The position numbers and the translations under genes were made by a program. From NCBI RefSeq assembly GCF_026210795.1, contig NC_089453.1, forward strand, positions 3,474,501 to 3,538,500: a stretch of 64,000 nucleotides of DNA, in the 5' to 3' direction. Below the pieces are notes generated by a model. That model was not told where the DNA came from and made no database searches. It was given only the letters and a program-made list of their open reading frames with translations. Below are positions 1 through 12,000 of the stretch, one piece after another. Numbering within the stretch: the stretch's first letter is position 1; each line of letters opens with the position of its first letter. The DNA comes from Rhizophagus irregularis. Its lineage: Eukaryota > Glomeromycota > Glomeromycetes > Glomerales > Glomeraceae.

Positions 1-71
1 ATAAATACAAAAGTTGTCATGTAGTCATTACTTTCTTAGCTATCAGTGCCTATTTTTCTGATTACCATATA

Positions 72-594
72 CACAGTGAAATTCGATAAACCGGATCTAT
101 CAGTTCCACTAAAAATATCTGGTTTATCAGGATATCCGGTTTAGTGAAAAAATTTCGATATATTGAAAATCTATTATATTGAATTTTTAAAAAATTTTCA
201 TGCTAATAAAACTAATATACACTATAATTTGATTTTTTCATCTAGTTTTAAGTTATAGAGGTCATGAAAATGAATATAAAATATTTTAATTGAATATATA
301 AGTAATATTTAACTTCAGCCAGAATTAAGATTTTTATAATTCCGGCCAAATTTAAGATTTACCGAATTATGTTACTTAAATTTTATTGGTTTCCAGTCAC
401 GTGATCCGGTTTATCGAATCATTTTTACTATAGCTGGTTAGAAAATTGATCCGTTATAGCAAATATCGAGCTTTTATTAGTAAACTCTGATATATCGAGC
501 CTATTTTAATATACGTGATTTAGTTCTAGCAAAAAAGTCCGGTTTAGGCCCAAATCCAGTTTATCGAATATCCGGTTTATCGAATTTCACTGTG
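72..594. mobile_element. MITE, family A copy 1 (TA-flanked inverted repeats)
   Basis: Non-autonomous DNA element with near-perfect terminal inverted repeats that begin CACAGTGAAATTCGATAAAC and end with the reverse complement. It is flanked by TA on both sides (70-71 and 595-596), the target duplication of Tc1/mariner-like transposons. It encodes nothing visible. The interior holds further copies of the CCGGTTTATC motif. A second copy of the family lies at 1969-3975. Confidence 0.85.
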
Positions 595-929
595 TAATAA
601 TCCTGTAATGTATATTTTATAATAATTGATAATATAATTGCTATTATAATTTAATATATATTAAAATACCATATTATAATGAAATGTAAAAAAATAATAA
701 TTTTGTAATATATAACAATTATCCTTTTATATTAGTTACAATATTAATATTAAATATCATACTTGTTAATAGACTTATTAATATATATGTTATTAAATAT
801 GATATTTACATGACATGTCAAAAATTCCTAATATTATTTAAAAAGTATTATAAAATACTACCAAAAAAATCACTACTGATAGCAAAGTTTATTCTTATAA
901 AGTATAATTAAAATTTTACAGCAGTTAAA
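595..929. other. AT-rich spacer, nothing recognised
   Basis: Very AT-rich sequence between MITE A copy 1 and the Harbinger transposase. No ORF or clear repeat is seen. It may contain the left end of the Harbinger element, but no inverted repeat could be identified. Confidence 0.5.
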
Positions 930-1921
930 ATGTCTAAATACAAGAAAATAAGGGAATTATTATCTTTTTATATTATTACAGCTTATCAAGATATGGAAAA
1001 TAAAGATTTATTTGAGGAAGAAGGTGATTCAAATAAAGAAGATGATGATGATTTGGTAATGCTTGGACTAACCTCATTACTCAGAATAAAATATTTAGAG
1101 CAAAGATCTTATCATGTAGCAAAATCAAAAGATTGGTATAACTATATTTTACCAAAATATGAAGACTGTAGATTTAAAAAAATTATTAGAATGAACTCTA
1201 TAAATTTTCAAAAGCTTGTTTCCCTATTAATTACTCATCCAATTTTTCAAAATAATAGGAATCATTTACAAGCTTCTGTTGAATTACAACTTGCAATTTT
1301 TTTGAGAAGAATTGGTTCTAAAGAAGATATATTTGGATTATGTTCAAGATTTGGAATTACAAAAGAAACTATTTATTTATACTGTAAAAGAGTAATGATT
1401 GTGATTTTTTCTTTAAAAAAAACTTTGGTTAAATAGCTAACAGGTAAAGCTAAGCAGAATATACATGAAGGATTTAAAAATATTGGTGAAATGAAAGATG
1501 TTATAGGTGCAATAGATGGAAGTTACATTGTATTAGCAAATAAATGTGCTATTAAAGCAACCTGAAACATATTGGAATAGAAAAAAAAAATATTCTATAC
1601 AATTGCAAGGAATTGTAGATTACAGAGGTATGTTTATAGATTATGAGATTGGATGGCCTGGCTTAATTCATGATACTAAGGTTTATAAAAATTCATATTT
1701 TTATCGAAATGTTTCTAAAATTATTAAAGAAGAAGAATATTTACTTGGAAACTCAGCATATCCTATATTTATTTTTTTAATTAAACCTTTTGTAAATTCT
1801 CAAAATCCTTCACAAATTCAATTTAATGTAATTCATTCTTTACATAGAGTAGTAGCTGAAAATGCATTTGGAAGATTAAAGAACAGATTTATTACTTTAA
1901 AAGAATTAAATATTAGAGATA
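930..1921 (+). pseudogene. PIF/Harbinger transposase (DDE_Tnp_4 type), broken
   Basis: Transposase of the PIF/Harbinger (HARBI1-like) superfamily. The N-terminal part (930-1433) carries an acidic stretch and a helix-turn-helix-like region. The catalytic core has the first Asp in GAIDGSYI (about 1507-1530), the YWNRKKKYSIQLQGIVD block, the second Asp in HDTKVYKNS, a GNSAYP motif and the Glu in AENAFGRLKNRF. The frame is broken by TAG at 1434-1436 and by a one-base frameshift near 1540-1560. The 3' end is lost where the TA-flanked element starting at 1922 entered. A continuation may resume after 16919, where 'I-I-N-Y-Y-I-N-C' can be read. The DDE motifs make the family assignment firm; the gene is not functional as it stands. 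Confidence 0.9.
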
Positions 1922-2043
1922 CAGTCAACTCCCTCTATAGTCACTCCCTTTATAGTCACATTCTACTACACAGTGAAATTCGATATAACGGAACCATCCG
2001 TTTTAGTAAAAATATCCGGTATATCGAGACTTCCGATATATCA

Positions 2044-3472
2044 CACTAGTCGAAAAAGGAATATTCGGCCTTAATACAATTTGGCCTATATTCGACTAGA
2101 ATTAATAAAATTCGACTTCAATTAGTAAAGATCTACGATTAGACATATATTCAACCTAGTTGAATTATGTTAATCAAACGTTACGCGTTACGCGATACGC
2201 GTATTAAAATAAAAGTTTAAAAAAGGATGATCCTTTTTTAAACTTTTTTAATTTTCTTCCTTCCCTCCTCGCCATTTCCCTTCCTTCGTTCCCCTTTTCC
2301 TTCGTCCCAGTTTCTCTTCTTCCCCTTTCCCTCCCTTCGTTCTCCTTTCCCTTCCTTCGCTTTTCCCTTTATTACCCTTTCCCCTTTCCTTTCGTCACTT
2401 ATCTCTTTCGAAGGTATACATATACCTTCGAATTTTTACTTTTTTTAACGAAACGTTTCACTAACGTTTTCGTTTTTTTCTTTTTTAGATTCAAGACGCC
2501 CATTTAAAAGGCTTGGGTGGGCTTCCGAAGTATGGAAAAACCAAGTTTCGTAAGTACGAAACTTGGTTTATTATTTTTTTTTTTTAATTTAATATGAACG
2601 GTTACTAACCGTTCTTTTTTTACTTTTTTTTTAGGTTCGGCCGTTCGGGTGGGCTTCCGTGTTCCGAAGAACGGGAAAATTCCAAAGATTCGTAAGAATC
2701 TTGGATTTTTTTTTTATTTTTTTAAAAAAATATTAATGAACGGTTACTAATAACCGTTCTTTCTTTTTTTTAGGATCGGGTGGAGTGGGCTTCCGACCTT
2801 CGGGAAAAGAAGAACCAAGATTAAGAATACGAATCTTGGTTTATTTTTTTTGATTTTTTTTTAATATTATTATGAACGGTTACTAATAACCGTTCTTTTC
2901 TTTTCTTTTTAGGTCTCAGGTGTCTCGGGTGTCTTCTGAAGAACGGAAAAAACCAAAGATTCGTAAGTAAGTACGAATCTTGGTTTTTTTTCTTATTTTT
3001 TTTATTATTATGAACGGTTACTAACCGTTCTTCTCTTTTTTTTATAGGTTCGGATGGATTGCTAAAGAACAATCAAAGATTCGTATATACGAATACATGA
3101 ATCATATAATTGTGGAATTGTATTAGAATTAGCAATATTTTTTGTAAATTAGATAGATGCAATAATAATAATATAATTATAAAGTATTTAAGCATTAATA
3201 AATACATTTATTTAATAAATTTGATAAAAAAAATCAAAATAAATTCATAAATAAATGGGTTGTTATTAGACCATAATTCGGCTTAAAGTTTTAAGGTCGA
3301 ATATTGGTCAATTTAAACCTAAATAATGGTCGAATAATTAGTCCGAATTTGGGACGATTGGCACCCTAAATGCGCCCGAAAATTCGACCTCAATTTGACA
3401 CAGGTTAGACCATTATTCGACCTATATTCGACCTGGTCAAATTTAGGCCGAATTGTCCTTTTTCGACTAGTG
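2044..3472. mobile_element. Nested inverted-repeat element with 3-bp TSD and internal minisatellite
   Basis: The ends are CACTAGTCGAAAAAGGA and its reverse complement, extending imperfectly inward with a GGCCTA/GTCGAATAT-rich stretch. The trinucleotide TCA flanks both ends (2041-2043 and 3473-3475), a 3-bp target duplication within MITE A copy 2. There is no transposase. The left-central part is pyrimidine-rich and leads into a tandem array of about 139-bp units (2500-3075). Confidence 0.75.
2500..3075 (+). repeat. 139-bp minisatellite with paired hairpins and splice-like signals
   Basis: Four and a half units; the unit marker ATGAACGGTTACT occurs at 2594, 2736, 2872 and 3010, spacings 142, 136 and 138. 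Each unit has a GAACGGTTACTAACCGTTC hairpin, a T-rich tract ending in TTTTAG, a GGGTGGGCTTCCG-like block and a second hairpin around CGTAAG. On the plus strand the TTTTAG and GTAAG elements bracket about 60 nt, resembling a repeated exon cassette. Confidence 0.8.
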
Positions 3473-3983
3473 TCAAAAAATTTAAAAAATTTTGATATAC
3501 CGAATTTTATATATAAATCATATGAAATTCCGTTATATCAAGTTTTTATTTGTGCGACATGTGCGACGAACATTGAAAATTTAGATTATTTTTATTTAAA
3601 ACATTATTTGAGAAATTTTATATACTGAAATTTACCAAAACTTAAAAAAATTTTGCTTTTTCTTACTATCTGAAATAATTTTTTATAAAAAAAAATTATC
3701 ATGTTGCTCAAAAAAAAATGAGATTATCTGTATCACGTGAAAATACTGTAATTTTATTGGTTTAAAATTGTGAATCGTCACGTGTTCCGGTATATCGAAC
3801 CATTTTTATTATAACCATTCTGTTATTTGTTCTGTTATAGCTATTATCGAGATTTTACTAATAAATTCCGTTATATCAAACTTATTTTAATATATGTGAT
3901 TTGGTTCCGGAAAAAAGTTCCGGTATAAGGCCAGTTCCGGTTTATTGGAGTTCCGTTATATCGGATTTCACTGTGTATATAGT

Positions 3984-4203
3984 AAGGTTGCTTGCCAAAA
4001 CCTCTCCAAAATCCTGCGATAAATTTCGGCAAGATTTTATTATATGTTTACTATAGTTTTGGCAGGGTTTCGGCAGTTTCGGCAAATGGGGGTTTCGGCA
4101 TTTCGGCAAAGTTTCGGCAGGATTTTTAATATGATTTAATATAGTTTCAGCATTTTCCGTATAGGTTTCGGCAGTTATTAAGAAGGTTTTGGCAAGCAAC
4201 CTT
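3984..4203. mobile_element. Small MITE with AAGGTTGCTTGCCAAAACC inverted ends
   Basis: Inverted repeats AAGGTTGCTTGCCAAAACC / GGTTTTGGCAAGCAACCTT enclose about 180 bp rich in the motif TTTCGGCA. AGT occurs on both sides (3981-3983 and 4204-4206), fitting a 3-bp duplication. It is non-coding; the open frame running through it is a by-product of the repeats. Confidence 0.75.
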
Positions 4204-4456
4204 AGTATATAGTCATACCAGTTAAATGTTCAAAACACTTTATTATTAAAATCTATCCTATATAGTCACAATCTATCTATAGTCACTATCACACCTATCC
4301 TCAAAAATCTTATATTAAAAAAAACCATTTATAATCACAGTTATATAAAGAATATATTAAATAACTTGGCATCTAATAATCGTACAAAGATGTATCATAG
4401 TTTGTTAGAATCATCTCACTGAGACGAATCGAATGGTGGTAGTTTTATCCTTTTCC

Positions 4457-6190
4457 TGTGCAAACAGTCTTATGACTTTATCTTTTATTTGTATTTTAAA
4501 ATCGAAAATTGAACGAACAGTATTAAGAAAAAATAAGAAAATAAACTAATAAAAAATAAAAAGAGTAGCTTCACGACTCATACAAGTAAAGAAATCTAAA
4601 CTAAAATAAAATTAAAGCAAAGAAAAACTAAACTATTACAGAATCGCATACCCCAACTTTACCCAAAGGTCAGTGTGAGTCAACTATCCAACATCAAAAA
4701 ATCCAGTCTGTTACCAGAAAGAAATCCTAAGAGGTTGAACTGTTAAGCGGCGCAGAAAATCCAAGTGCGAGATCCATGATCCACCCTGAATTATAGAAGA
4801 GGATATCTAAGAAATCCAAGAATCCTGAGAAACTGTCGCCAAAGAAGAGTTGTTCTTTTGTGAAGGAGTAGCAATAGAAGAAGAAACTATAGACGGGCCA
4901 CGTAATTTGGAAGCAGTCGAGATACCCTGCGACTCTTCCCAAGCGTGAAAAAGAACATTCCGACATAGCCAAATTTCACCATATAATTCGACTTGGAAAT
5001 CATTAAGAAGAGGAGAAATAGTCTTGTATATAACAGAAAGAGGAAAGTGTTGATTCAAAAATGCCGTTAAATGCGTAGGCAACAATCCTCGAGTAAGCCA
5101 AAGACAAGATGAAGAAGGAACTTCATAGTTCCAACAATCCAAAGCAAAAAATTCAGTTTGAAAAGAAATATCCAATGATTTCAAGGATAGGAAAGAAGAT
5201 AAACAAGAATCTCTAAATTTAATGACTTCAGACCGGTGTGTCAAGCAGGGATTTAAATCTGGTAAAATATAAGGACAAGTCCAAAGATGATTCAAATTTT
5301 CAGGAGCAGAATTACACTGCGAACAGAGCCAGTCAGGAGAGTATAAGTAAGGTTTGCGTTGTTGAAGAGTAGTTAAGGTAGGCAACATATCCAAAAGAAG
5401 TTTAATGCGGAAAATCCAAAATTCAGGACGACCATTCCTATGTGAAGCAAAACCTTTAATTTGTGACAGGCAAAAATATATACCAGCCCAGTCAAAAAGT
5501 GAAGGAGAACCAAGAGCAGTAAAACGCGTAAGTGAACAGAAAGATAAAAGAGCACGAGCATCTGCTATAGAGCGGAGAAAATGATGAATATTCACATCAA
5601 TAGGCAAAGAATTAAAAGTCAACAAGCATGGAGCATAACAAATGGCTGAAGGTAGAGCAGTGGGTTGTAAAGATGAATGAGCATCTTTTGCCAGAGAATC
5701 CGCTTGTAAATTGTAGAGATCATCGCCATGAGCAGGGACTTTAATCAAAACAACTTTAAGATTACGATCCATGATAAGTTGTCGAATAGAAAGCCAAAGA
5801 AGATGATTAGGTTCTCAGAGCAACTTTAGTGAGAAGGGAGCATCAACAAACCGTGTCCATAGTGAAATTAACTGACTACAATCAGTATAAATAGAGATTG
5901 AAGAATCACATGAGAGGGCGTTCAATCCTAATAGAACAGCAGAAATTTCAGAACGCAAAGCTGAAGGGAAGTAAGAAGGGAGATGCATGGAGGAAGATTC
6001 TAGGACAAGTCCATCATCATCAAGAGCAATCCAAGCAGAAGTCATAGAAGAAGGCGAAGAATCATTGGTAGGACGAAACGAACCATCTGTATACAAAGAT
6101 TGCACAGAAAGCGGTAAAATATTGTCTTCTATTCTATCCTTAAAGGAAGGAGAAAGAGTGGGAGGCGCGTTCGTCAAATGAACAAGAGCC
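4457..6190 (-). mobile_element. 5'-truncated LINE copy (LINE-A family)
   Basis: A 1.73-kb 3' fragment of the LINE at 6834-14832, in opposite orientation. It keeps the RNase H region, the 3' UTR and the same 3' terminus (GTCATAAGACTGTTTGC, no poly(A)). A 16-bp duplication AGTTTTATCCTTTTCC flanks it (4441-4456 and 6191-6206), the mark of target-primed reverse transcription with 5' truncation. The target was the 147-bp array. Confidence 0.9.
4711..6190 (-). pseudogene. LINE-A ORF2 C-terminal fragment: RNase H and tail domain
   Basis: Reads in one frame from the truncation point to a TAA at 4711-4713. RNase H motifs are LYTDGSF (Asp), SEISAVLLGL (Glu), IYTDCSQ (Asp) and ADSLAKDAH (Asp). A Cys/His-rich block (LCSQCNSAPENLNHLWTC) follows, as in LINE-A. 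The frame contains two stops: TGA at 5815-5817, where LINE-A has a sense codon in a matching context (probably an Arg CGA), and TAG at 4807-4809 where LINE-A has Trp. It cannot be translated through. It is clearly diverged from LINE-A, so it was not derived from that very copy. Confidence 0.9.
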
Positions 6191-6973
6191 AGTTTTATCC
6201 TTTTCCGATCACTGGCTGACGAGTTATTCAACAAAATGTTAAACATCGGCATTATAATATTTCTTGATTTACGTTTACTGCGCCATTTAACATTTTGCTA
6301 GATTTCTCGGTACCTAGTGATTGTAAAAAGACGATTTATAGCTCGTTGGAATCGCCTCATCGAGACAAATCGAATGGTGGTAAGCTCATCCCTCTGTGAT
6401 CAATATTGACGGAGTTATTACTTAAAAACCATTTAATATTTTTTAATTTCGGAAATTAATCTAGTGATTGGATTTCGATGTATCTTATACCATTAGATTC
6501 GTCTCATCAAGACGAATCGAATGGTAGTAAGATTGTCTTTCTAGAATCAATATTAACAGAGTTATTACACAAAAACCATTAATATTTTTTTAATTTCGGA
6601 AATTAATCTAGTGATTGGATTTCGACATATTTTATACCATTAGAACCGTCTCATCAAGACGAATCGAATGGCGGTAAGATCATCTCTCTACGATTAATAT
6701 TGGCGAAGTTACGATACAATAAAGTTTTAAGTATAATTCTAGCTAAAATTATGTTAATTTTTGGCCAGAATTATGATATACAAATATAATAAATTTTTTA
6801 TATAGTCACATCTCTTTATAATCACCAAATATGAGGATCATCGCAACTCTTTCCTGAATTTTTGAAAATACTAATAAAAAAATTTATTTTTGAAATTTTC
6901 GTTCGAAAATTTCTAAGTGCTCGTTCAAAATACTAATATTTCCACAGTTGCTTTCCTCTTTACTGAGCTCTAA

Positions 6974-9092
6974 ACTTTGTCTACACCTCCAGCTCCCTCT
7001 GTTATTAACCCAGATATTCCGCCGCCACCGCGTCCTGTTATTTCTACTCCCTCTGGAGACTGACCTTTATCTCCTACTAGTACCGCTGGCGTGCCTAACA
7101 AACGTTCGCGCGTTGTCTCTGATGACGCTATGAATGTTGATATAACTTCACCTTCTGCTTCAACTCCCAACCTTATTTCTACCGCTCCCTCAGATCTTCC
7201 TGTCAACAAAGTCCAAGTGCTTACATCTCCTCAAAATACTACCAATCCTGTTGAAACTGTTGACGCTTCTATCCATGCTCCCTCTAACACCAGTGGTAAA
7301 GGCAAAGCTGTCGCCTTTGATATTCCGGAACGACGACCATCCCCCGATGGTAATGCTGCCGCTATAAAATCCACACCATCTCGTTATTATGCTGCGGCAT
7401 ATTTACGCGACGCGCCTGTCGTGTTCAAGACAATTTTCCACCAATCGCTCCATGTGTGACGAAGTGGATTGCTCACTCTCCCGATATTCCTCATATGGCA
7501 CCCGCGCACGTTGTGAAGGATCAGGCGATAACAAGAAAATCCTTGTCTTCTTCTTTGATCAACAGGATTTTACCGATTGTGTCAGCTCCCCACGTGCCGA
7601 TCTTCTTGATTTGGCCTTTAGTCATTACTCCCCTGCAGACGCCAAGCTCAGTGATGAAATGAAGTCTTTGTTCGTCACTGATATCCCACTTTTCCTTACT
7701 GAGACTCAAGTCCGTCAGGCATTTTCCCGATATGGCACTGTAATTAAGTGTAAACTTACTCCTAGAAAGCATTATTACAATGGCCATATCCAGTTTTCCT
7801 CCGCGGATGCAGTTACCCAATTCAATGATATCTGGGCGATCATTTGCCTTGGTAATTCTTTACGTGTCTGCCCAGCATCTTTCTCGAAAGCCCAACGCGA
7901 TAGCCGCAGAGAACATGTTGCTATCCTTGCCGGCATCCCTAAGAATATTAAAGAAGCTGATCTGTTAGAAATCGCTACTCAAGTCAACGCTAAGGCCCTT
8001 AACGTCCCTTTGTCTATCAGTTCTTACAAACCTAAACCTTATGTATATTTGAATTTCTCCTCATTTGAATCCCTTGAAGCTGCCAAAGAAATGACCGTGG
8101 CTTTTCGCGGCAAAGGATTAACATGGCACCCTCCCAATGAAGCACAAACTTTATGCCATGTTTGTGGGCGTCCTGGTTGTTCTCCCTCTGTATGTAATCC
8201 ACGTCCTACTCGGAAAGTGGACGATCGCCTTAACAAACTTTATTCTCGTTTTAATGCTGGACCTAGACGTGGTCGTCAGGATTCGCGCCAATCACGTGAC
8301 AATTCCACTTCCCGTTCAAGATCGCGTTCCAACTCTAGATCCCGCAATAATAATTCCTCTTCATCCCGTTCCAACAACAACAATAATACTTCTAACACTT
8401 CTCGTCCCAATACTTCTCAAAATAACAACCGGAACAATACTAATACTAATAATCATAGGAACAATGGATATTCTTCCGGTTCTACTCAACCTCCATACAA
8501 ACCTCATTCTGTCAATTCTACATCACCTACTTCTCCATCGGAAAATCCTGCCCCTATGCTTCCTCAACATATTATTGATGAATTAAAGGCGCAGATTAAA
8601 GAGATTACTACTACCCTTAAATCTCTTGACGAAACTGTTTCCTGGATGCAGGATACTATCACGAATCATGATTATAGAATTTCTGAGCTTGAATCAATGA
8701 TGAATTATGATTGCGGTAATCCTGGTGACTCAGATTTGTACCCACCTCATGACGATCAAGAAACTCATTCCTATAATCATGGATGGGATGATACTCCAAC
8801 CCAAGACACGAATTCTGGATTCAATCTTCCTCCCAATACTTCTTCTCTTATGGACGTCTTTCCTGATGCTTCCTTCTCAGCCCTGGATCCTAGCTCCATC
8901 CTATCAAGACGACATGTCCCCTTACCTGTCTCCCGACCTACTAATACCACCCCTGATGCTAACGCTTCTCGTTTGCAATCAGAAATTTTTAATGTTACTA
9001 CTACACAAAAGAATCTTTCTGCTCAACTTGGTTCGATTATGGAAAAATTGGACTCCTTCTCTCCTTCAAAACCTTCCCCTTCCAATGATTGA
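6974..9092 (+). pseudogene. LINE-A ORF1: RNA-binding Gag-like protein, frameshifted
   Basis: The nucleic-acid-binding ORF1 protein. The N-terminal low-complexity region (Pro/Ser/Thr rich, 6974-7459) is in one frame and has a TGA at 7061-7063. The main domain continues in another frame from about 7460. Two RRM-like modules follow: SLFVTDIPLFLTETQVRQAF with a YGTVIKCKL stretch, and VAILAGIPKNIKEADLLEIA. Next is a short Cys motif (CHVCGRPGCSPSVC), then an Arg/Ser and Asn-rich linker and a C-terminal coiled-coil-like stretch. ORF1 ends with TGA at 9090-9092, overlapping the ORF2 start by 8 nt. No convincing ATG is seen upstream of 7091. Confidence 0.85.
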
Positions 9093-12000
9093 ACACCAAT
9101 TTATATCGGGTGTATCACAGGGATTTCACCCTCCTAATAGTGCGATACTTAATGATAATAGTCCTAATATTCCGTCTTCTTCTTCCTTTTCTTCCCCTCT
9201 TATTAACTTTGGACAAATCAATGTTAATGGATTATGTTCCCCTGTTCGACAATTGCATTTGTTAAATTATTTTCTCCATTCTTCTTTTGGCGTTTTATCT
9301 TTAAACGATACTCGTCTTACTTCTTCTGGTGCCAAATTTATTTATCAAAATGAACATTTCCAACATAATTTTAAGTCCTATTGGGCTCCTTCCCCTTCTA
9401 ATTCACGACCTCATGATGGTGTTGGTCTTTTACTTCGCCATCCTTTACATAAACATGTTCAGAAAATTGATCCTTGGAAAGGTCGTCTTTTAAAATTAGA
9501 TCTTTTTTTCCATCAGACAAAAATTTCTATTATTTCTGTTTATATTCCTCCTTATCATTCGATTCATTATAAAGAACATGATGCTATTTTTGCCCAACTT
9601 AATTTATGGCTTGATAAAGCCCGCTCTAATAACTATCACGTAGTCATCCTTGGTGATTTTAATGCAGATGAAATTTCACATTCACATCTTCCTCAACATC
9701 ATTTAAAAATTTTACGATCACTTTCTTCTCGATACTTTACGGATCATCAATCCCATATTTCTTCAATTTCAGGTCCTAGTCCCACTTTTTATCATCAAAA
9801 TGGTTCTTCAAGACTTGATTATATTTGGTCATCTCCTGGATTTCCTGCTCCTGGTCTCTTCTCTCATGTTGAAACTTGTCCTAAGCTGAATGATAATCAA
9901 TTTACTGATCACCGTGTACTTATAACGGCCTTTGATTTTAGCTCATGTTTCGCTATTTTATCCAAAGCTAGATTAAAGCAGAAAAGCGAACAACGTACCA
10001 TCTTTCTTTACAAAAATTTGAAAGATGCTGTTTGGGAGACCTTTTTCAATGAAGTTAACTCGCGTCTTGAGTTGTATTTGACCACACACCATCCCTCTAT
10101 ATCTTCACTTTCAGCTCTTTCATTGGACAAACTTTGGCACGCTCTTAAACGTTCTATTCTTGGTGGTGCCATTGATTCTTTACCATTCCAACATGTATCC
10201 AACACTCATCACCATAAATATCCTCCTGAACTTACCATGCTTATTGCTATCAACAAATTCCTGGATAGATTATTGTTTAAATTGACCACCTCTAGGCCTG
10301 GTCGTCCTGCTCAAATTTCACAAATGATTAATTCTTTACCAACTCAATTAATCCTCCTTAAGTCTCTTTTAACAGATTATACTATACCTTCTTATAGTAC
10401 AACACCACTTCCTACTTTTGTCAAATTTTTACGTTCACAAAAAGCTTTGGTTTCAGCTTATCTTTCCACACAATTTCATCAGCATCGTGTTGATTCCATT
10501 GAATATTATACTGCTCTTAGAGATGAACATTTCTCTGCGTCTCCAGGCTCTTTTATTTCTTCAGCCCTATCAGTGGAACATCGTTCTATTGTTCTTGATA
10601 GAGTTTTGGTTGTAATTGACTCCAAACCTACTTTACTTACTGATCCTTCAGATATTAAACAAGCTGCTATTAAACACTTCCAATCGGTAGTTACTCCTCC
10701 TTTGGTCCAATATTCTTCTACCGAATCATTTTTTCCACGTTGGCAGAGAGCATATACTCCTCTTTCTGACATTGATTCATCCTTATATACTTCGGTTATG
10801 TCTCCTATTCTAGCCGATGAATGGAAGAACACTATTAACTCTATGCCTAATAATAAAGCCTCTGGTCCTTCAAAAATTTCCTATGAGATGCTCAAACATT
10901 TAACTGGCGAAGCTTTCAACTTATCCCTTATTTTAGCTAATGCCTGCCTCATTCATGGAGACATTCCTGCTGATTGGCGTGAAGCACTTGTTTATCCCAT
11001 TCCAAAGCCTCATGAATTTGACGCACAATTGAAGAATACGCGACCCATCACTTTATTGGAAACGGTACGAAAATGTGTGGTTAAGGTCGTTACAACTCGT
11101 CTTTCAAAAATCCTAGCTGACAACCAAGTGCTCCAAGGTGGTAATTTTGCTGGATTGCCAGGCGGTTCCACTGATATTCCTATTAAGATGCTTGATGCTA
11201 TTATTCATCAACGACGTTTTGACAAAACTGATGACCAAGGATTATGGATTGTTTCTCAGGACATTTCTAAGGCCTTTGACTCAATTGATTTAAACATGCT
11301 TAGACTTGCTTTAATCCGTCTGCATATACCGTCTTTATTGATTAAATTTATCATCAACCTTTTTACAAGACGTAATAATAAAATTATTACCCATCATGGT
11401 GATACTTCTGGATATAGAGTTAGAATCGGTATTGACCAGGGTGAAATCATTTCTCCATTATTATGGGTTATTTACTTGGATCCTTTGCTTACCACACTTA
11501 ATCGAGAAGCTTGTGATCCTTTTATTTTGAAATCTTCTGCATTATTGGATTATTCTCCAATTGAATATGAACAATACAATCTTCCTGTTTCGCATATTAC
11601 ATTTATGGATGATTCTATTTTAATTGCTTCATCTAAACGAGGAATTGAAGATCGCCTTTCCATTACTGCTGAATTTTATACCTTAAATAATACTCAAGCA
11701 AATTCAGCAAAATATATCCTTCTTTCTTCTGAACAATTTTCTCAAACTATTGTGTTTGATCTTTCTCCATCCCCCCTAATTACATCTCATACCCTTACTT
11801 TAAAGGCGTTAGCCTTATCTACATCTTTTCGTTTTTTAGGTGTTTGGTTTAACCTTTCGGCTTCTTCTCGTTTTGTTCACAACCAAACTGTTTCCATGGT
11901 CAAAGATATGGCTGCTTTACTTAGTCCGAAAAAGCTTTTGGCGCAACATGTGGCTTACCTTTACAATATTGTTTTACTTCCGAGGCTAGAGTTCCGCCTA

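Larger units (their letters stand above)
1969..3975. mobile_element. MITE, family A copy 2, split by a nested element
   Basis: Same family as 72-594: ends CACAGTGAAATTCGATATAA and TTATATCGGATTTCACTGTG, flanked by TA at 1967-1968 and 3976-3977. Removing the nested element (2044-3472) and one 3-bp duplication leaves about 575 bp, close to the 523 bp of copy 1. The internal junction also aligns with copy 1 (AAAAAATTT followed by GATATA). Copies A1 and A2 differ at many positions, so this is an old family. Confidence 0.8.
4385..6725 (+). repeat. 147-bp tandem array, interrupted by a LINE
   Basis: Unit marker GACGAATCGAATGG (variants) recurs at about 4424, 6363, 6511 and 6658, giving 147-148 bp spacing in the uninterrupted part. 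Each unit also holds TCATCAAGACGAATCGAATG, an inverted ATTCGTCTC partner and AACCATTTAATATTTTTTAA. The first unit is separated from the rest by the truncated LINE (4457-6190), inserted inside a unit. Confidence 0.75.

Noticed and set aside
2821..3072. Open frame of 83 codons on the minus strand through the 139-bp array
   Set aside because: Made of the repeat unit itself, low complexity, no homology expected.
3942..4199. 85-codon minus-strand frame with Thr/Pro/Asn repeats
   Set aside because: Lies across the small MITE at 3984-4203 and is produced by its TTTCGGCA repeats.
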